A stretch of 64,000 nucleotides of DNA, taken from Pegea sp. RAD2-039 (taxonomy: Eukaryota > Chordata > Thaliacea > Salpida > Salpidae). Shown one piece after another: positions 60,301 through 64,000 of this stretch. Numbering within the stretch: the first letter of the stretch is position 1; every line of letters begins with the position of its first letter. The notes beneath the pieces were generated by a model. It was not told the origin of the DNA, did no database searches, and saw only the letters and a list, made by a program, of their open reading frames with translations. The stretch is from contig JAQGEQ010000175.1 of assembly GCA_034620365.1 (NCBI GenBank), positions 2,531,907-2,595,906 of the forward strand, written 5' to 3'. A program made the translations under genes and the position numbers.

Positions 60301-63256
60301 AGATCATTAAAATATCTTTACAATCTTCTGATAAATCACAATTACTATATGTATGTGTTTATAAAAATATTTCGATTGTTGAAAAGTTTGATAATCTTTT
60401 ACTAAATAAAGCAGTTTTATTGAATATTTTATCATATAAGCCTTGATATAAGTTAAAAATAATCAAAATTAAAACATTTTGGTTTCTAAAAAAACAGAGT
60501 AATTAGTTAATATACCAAAAATAAAATTAAATTGAAAGCAAGACAAACAAATTGCTGAAGAAACTAGCAACAAATTGCAACCCAATTACATATAAAAACT
60601 AAAAACCTAAAATTTGATACTTAATATAACTTACTTTAATATTTCTTAACTTTTAAATAATTATTCGTTTATTAAAGTTTCAAATAAAAAATATCTGAGT
60701 AAAAAACCTGTTAGCATATCAAATCCAGTGGCAAACTTATTTATTCCTGGTATACTTCTTAACCATCTTTCTATGTAGGGAGAATCAACACTACTTTTTC
60801 CTGCTTCTTCAGAAAATCCACAATAAAGTAAAGTTTCTGACTAAAAAATAAGAAGTTGTTAGAATTTATTCTATAAACGTATCCTTGATACTACTTTCGG
60901 TACGCAATTTTGTTCGTCGCTATTATCGCCGCAATCATCTTCTGTGTTACAAAGCAAACTTTCTGAAATACATCTGCCATTATCACATTTAGCCAGACCA
61001 AAATCGCTACAATCTGAAATAGTTTCAAACAAAATCATGAATTTCCAAGTGTCATTCTACTTAACATCGTATTTTGATATTAAAATAAAATTTAATTCTA
61101 AATGGAAAAAAGTATAAAAAGTTTTAACTTATTTGTTTATTCTTAATTATTTAGATATTAATTTGATATTTAATTCAGATAAATTTGTGTAATGATTATG
61201 AATTTACTTTAATGAAAATCAAACATAACTTCAGTTTATTTTTATTCTAAATGTTCAGTTTTGGCAAAGGAGATCTTAACTAATCAAAATGACATTCAAC
61301 AAGCCTATCTATTTTGTGTTATCAAATATTCTCGGAAATATTTTTATTTTATATATTATATATATTTTTTAGCTTTACCTATTGCGTTTAAATTAGGTGG
61401 TAGTTGAACAGCAACTTCACCGTCATCACAGGTCAGTATTTCTACTTTATTTACAAGAATATCCTCACTACAAAGTGCTCCTTCTATTTGAGCAGGTGTT
61501 ACCACCAATATACGCTCCTTTATAACAAATAAATGATAATGATTGACTATTATTAATTTAAAAAATAACTTTTATTATAGTTTTCATTATTATTATAAAT
61601 AATTTCAGTGAAGTTATATAGAAATAGAAGCAGAAATTAAGAATACTTTTTTTCAAGAACTTTTAAAAGGTTTGTTTGTATTTAGAAAACTTGTTCAAAA
61701 TGTTTTAGAACAGTTAAATACTTTCCAATCCGGTATTCCTAACGAAGAGCCGTCAAAACAAACTGTAGGTTCCGACCAGCTAGATATACAAGTGTCGTTG
61801 GTTTCTGATTGAGCCGTCACTGAAAGTTTACTTATTCAAAAGAGCCATAAACTATTTTTATTAATATAATTGTCATATGTCTCTAAATTAATTCAAATAA
61901 ATTTTATTAATTAAACATTAAATTAGATTTTAATTGTTTGTTAATAAAACTTGCCTCTTGTTAAAGAAAAGCTTGATAAAAAAAGTAGAAGAAAAACCTA
62001 TAAAAAGAAAATGAACAATTTTGAAAAATAAATAAAATGATCAGATTTTGTACACCAATAGCACTCAACGAAGAGCTTTAAGATTGCAAATAATGATTAC
62101 CTAACAGTATCTAATTATAATAATTTCTTATATGTAAATATTACTTGAAATTAAGATACATTTCTTCAAGAAGTTGATTTTTATCAAGACCGTCAAATTA
62201 AGTTACAGGTTACGGTGACATGCAGACACACCAGTTTAAACAATTGGTACTTCAAACACTTTATTCTCCAAATCTTTATGTGATGCATACGTCATAAGTT
62301 AATTTACAATCAAAGTTCAAGTATGTTTGTTGTAGTCTTACGTTTAGAAGATTTCTCATTAATTTAGTGGAATAAAAAAATCATTAGTGTATCAAATATT
62401 GCTTTTTTATTTAGTATGTTAATAGCAAAAGCAATTTCTTTTTGAGTGATATACATTAAAATTTGATAAATATACAACAATTTGTTTGTATTTTGAAGTT
62501 CTTCACAACAAATTTAATTAATGAAAGTCAGTATCAACTTAATAGTTCTAGTAAAAAAGTACTTATACAAATAAATGGACCCAAATCAGGTGAAAAACTT
62601 TTATAGTCATTCGTTTCAACAAAAACTGATAACAATTTAAAAGATTTCTATTTTTTTACTAATTCCTTTTTTTTTTGACTCAGGACCAGTTGGTAGTCAA
62701 TATAAGAATTAGGAACATTTTGAATGAATTAGAATTTATATTAAGGGGATTTGGGCGTAAAAACATCTCTTGTGTCTCACTATAAGCCAGGGATATTCTC
62801 CAATTAATTCATAAAAACAAAGATGTTTTTGAGAAGAGCGTTTTATCGATGTACTTTAAGCCCTGGATTCTGGAAGAAGGATTTATAAAAAACAGTTTTA
62901 AGCCTTCTTCATATCATTACATTCTTCTTTTTATCTACTTGAATACGAACAAGACCTTCTGTAAATCACTAATTGCTCAACTAGTGATAAAAGATCACTG
63001 AGTCATCAAGCTTGCAGAAGATTTTTTGAAATTTTTTTTTCAAATTCTTTAAAATTCAAGAAAAATAGATTAAACAAACTTTTTACATGTTGATCATAAA
63101 AACTTTAGAAATCTTCAAGACAACGTTTAACCCAAACATGGTAGGAAATATAATTCAATGAATAAATAAAAATGATTGAATAAAGTTTGAAAGAAACTAA
63201 ATATCTATTTTTTTCTGTATTAGACTCACCTGTGAAAAACTTTTTAAGTTCCACAT
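57393..63256 (-). CDS. LDLa-MACPF protein, complement/perforin-like
   Basis: Minus-strand gene with many exons. The first (63230-63256, nine codons MWNLKSFSQ) and second (about 61955-61997, [13 protein letters not shown]) together make a signal peptide. The second intron appears to start with GC rather than GT. A small Cys-containing segment follows (61388-61818), then an LDL-receptor class A module (60896-61015: [26 protein letters not shown]). The MACPF domain covers about 58600-60830 and holds the signature [20 protein letters not shown] near 59430-59510. A C-terminal Cys-rich part ([26 protein letters not shown]) precedes [20 protein letters not shown], a short hydrophobic tail compatible with a GPI-anchor signal. 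MACPF proteins insert into membranes as rings or act at surfaces. LDLa before MACPF recalls complement C6-C9. Probable defence or surface role, inferred. Confidence 0.85.
60896..61015 (-). other. LDL-receptor class A module exon of MACPF gene
   Basis: A single exon codes the whole module, with six cysteines and the acidic calcium-site pattern ending SDEQNC. Exon-per-module structure is usual for LDLa and fits exon shuffling. Confidence 0.85.
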
Positions 63257-64000
63257 AGTAAAAAAAGTTTCTTTTTAATTTGGTTTTATCAAACAGTTTT
63301 AGTCGTTAAAAATTTATCTAAACTCTTTTAAATTTAACGTTCTGAAATAAAAAGTATCAGATAAAAAAGCTTCTGAAATACGAATTAGTCTAAAGAAGTC
63401 TCCAGGCTGTTCATTCTAAAGCTCGAAAAGCTAAATAAATCCACAAATGTCCTGAAGTTACTCAGAAAGTAATTTGTTGGTTGAAACAAACAAACAAATA
63501 GACAGAAAATGTTGGTTAATCATTAATTTGATGATTACCAGCAAATATTTCAACATTTTCACTTTTTTGTGTTTATTAAATAATTTAAATCGATATAAAT
63601 CAGATTTAATTTCATATTGCAAAACACTCTATCTATATTTACAAATAATTAAGCCAACACCAAAAACTGTTTTCTTATTTTAATTAATAGCATTCATCTT
63701 TTACTCGACAAATTTCTATTCTTTGTTTGCAAATCTTCTTCATTACTAAAATAATATTAAATCATTCATTTGTCTTCCTATTAACTTAACTATTTAACTT
63801 GCATCTCAAACTAGTTTCCTTGCAGCTAAAAATCTTACTTTTTTCATTTTTTCCACCCTCTTTTAGCTATTTACAAGTGATCGCTCTGCATGATTAGTAT
63901 TGTTTATCACCTTATTGCTTGGTTTCTTGTAATCTCTGTTTTATTAATTATATAAATAGTCTGAATGAGTTTTTGGTTTTTATGATAAGTTTACTAAAAG
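63257..64000. other. Region upstream of MACPF gene, no gene seen
   Basis: AT-rich sequence presumably containing the MACPF promoter. A 69-codon plus-strand frame at 63474-63683 has no support. Confidence 0.5.

Overview
This is a stretch of an AT-rich animal nuclear genome. The genes are split by short introns with GT-AG borders, and several are clear orthologues of conserved animal genes: BAZ1A/ACF1, AP1M1, UBXN4, EXOSC6, RPL23A, EIF3E, a LAPTM4-type lysosomal protein, the ciliary protein PIERCE1, a FAM187-like Ig protein and an LDLa-MACPF protein. I cannot name the species. The gene set is metazoan. CTCF-like motifs and the LDLa-MACPF protein hint at a bilaterian, perhaps a deuterostome, but that is inference. 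I saw no prokaryotic, plasmid or phage features, no CRISPR array, and no convincing tRNA or rRNA gene.

Layout. 1-2.4 kb: no gene. 2.4-12.7 kb: a BAZ1A/ACF1-like remodelling-factor gene on the minus strand. A multi-exon gene for a secreted leucine-rich-repeat protein lies on the plus strand inside one of its introns. About 2.4-11.4 kb is visibly richer in GC than the rest and carries eight TGACGTCA palindromes. 12.7-19.6 kb: AT-rich, with one small bHLH-like gene (minus). 19.6-26.4 kb: three plus-strand genes, FAM187-like, PIERCE1 and a type II membrane protein with a coiled-coil stalk that I do not recognise. 27.7-40.2 kb: four minus-strand housekeeping genes, AP1M1, UBXN4, EXOSC6 and RPL23A. 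43.3-45.6 kb: LAPTM4-like (plus). 49.4-51.7 kb: EIF3E (minus). 57.4-63.3 kb: LDLa-MACPF gene (minus).

Mobile DNA. One non-LTR retrotransposon (LINE, CR1/Jockey-like) family has four copies, all 5'-truncated and sharing a 3' end. One copy (53.3-55.7 kb) keeps an uninterrupted reverse-transcriptase reading frame of about 720 codons. The others (about 37.2, 40.6-41.9 and 48.3-49.0 kb) are decayed or 3'-end fragments. A relic of a different LINE lies near 31.1-31.6 kb.

The genes do not form one pathway. They cover chromatin remodelling, clathrin sorting (AP-1 mu), ER quality control (UBXN4), RNA decay (exosome), translation (RPL23A, eIF3e), lysosomal sorting (LAPTM4), cilia (PIERCE1) and probable innate defence or cell-surface roles (LRR, MACPF, type II protein). 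Exon borders were read by eye from splice consensus and reading-frame continuity. Gene spans are firmer than individual splice sites.
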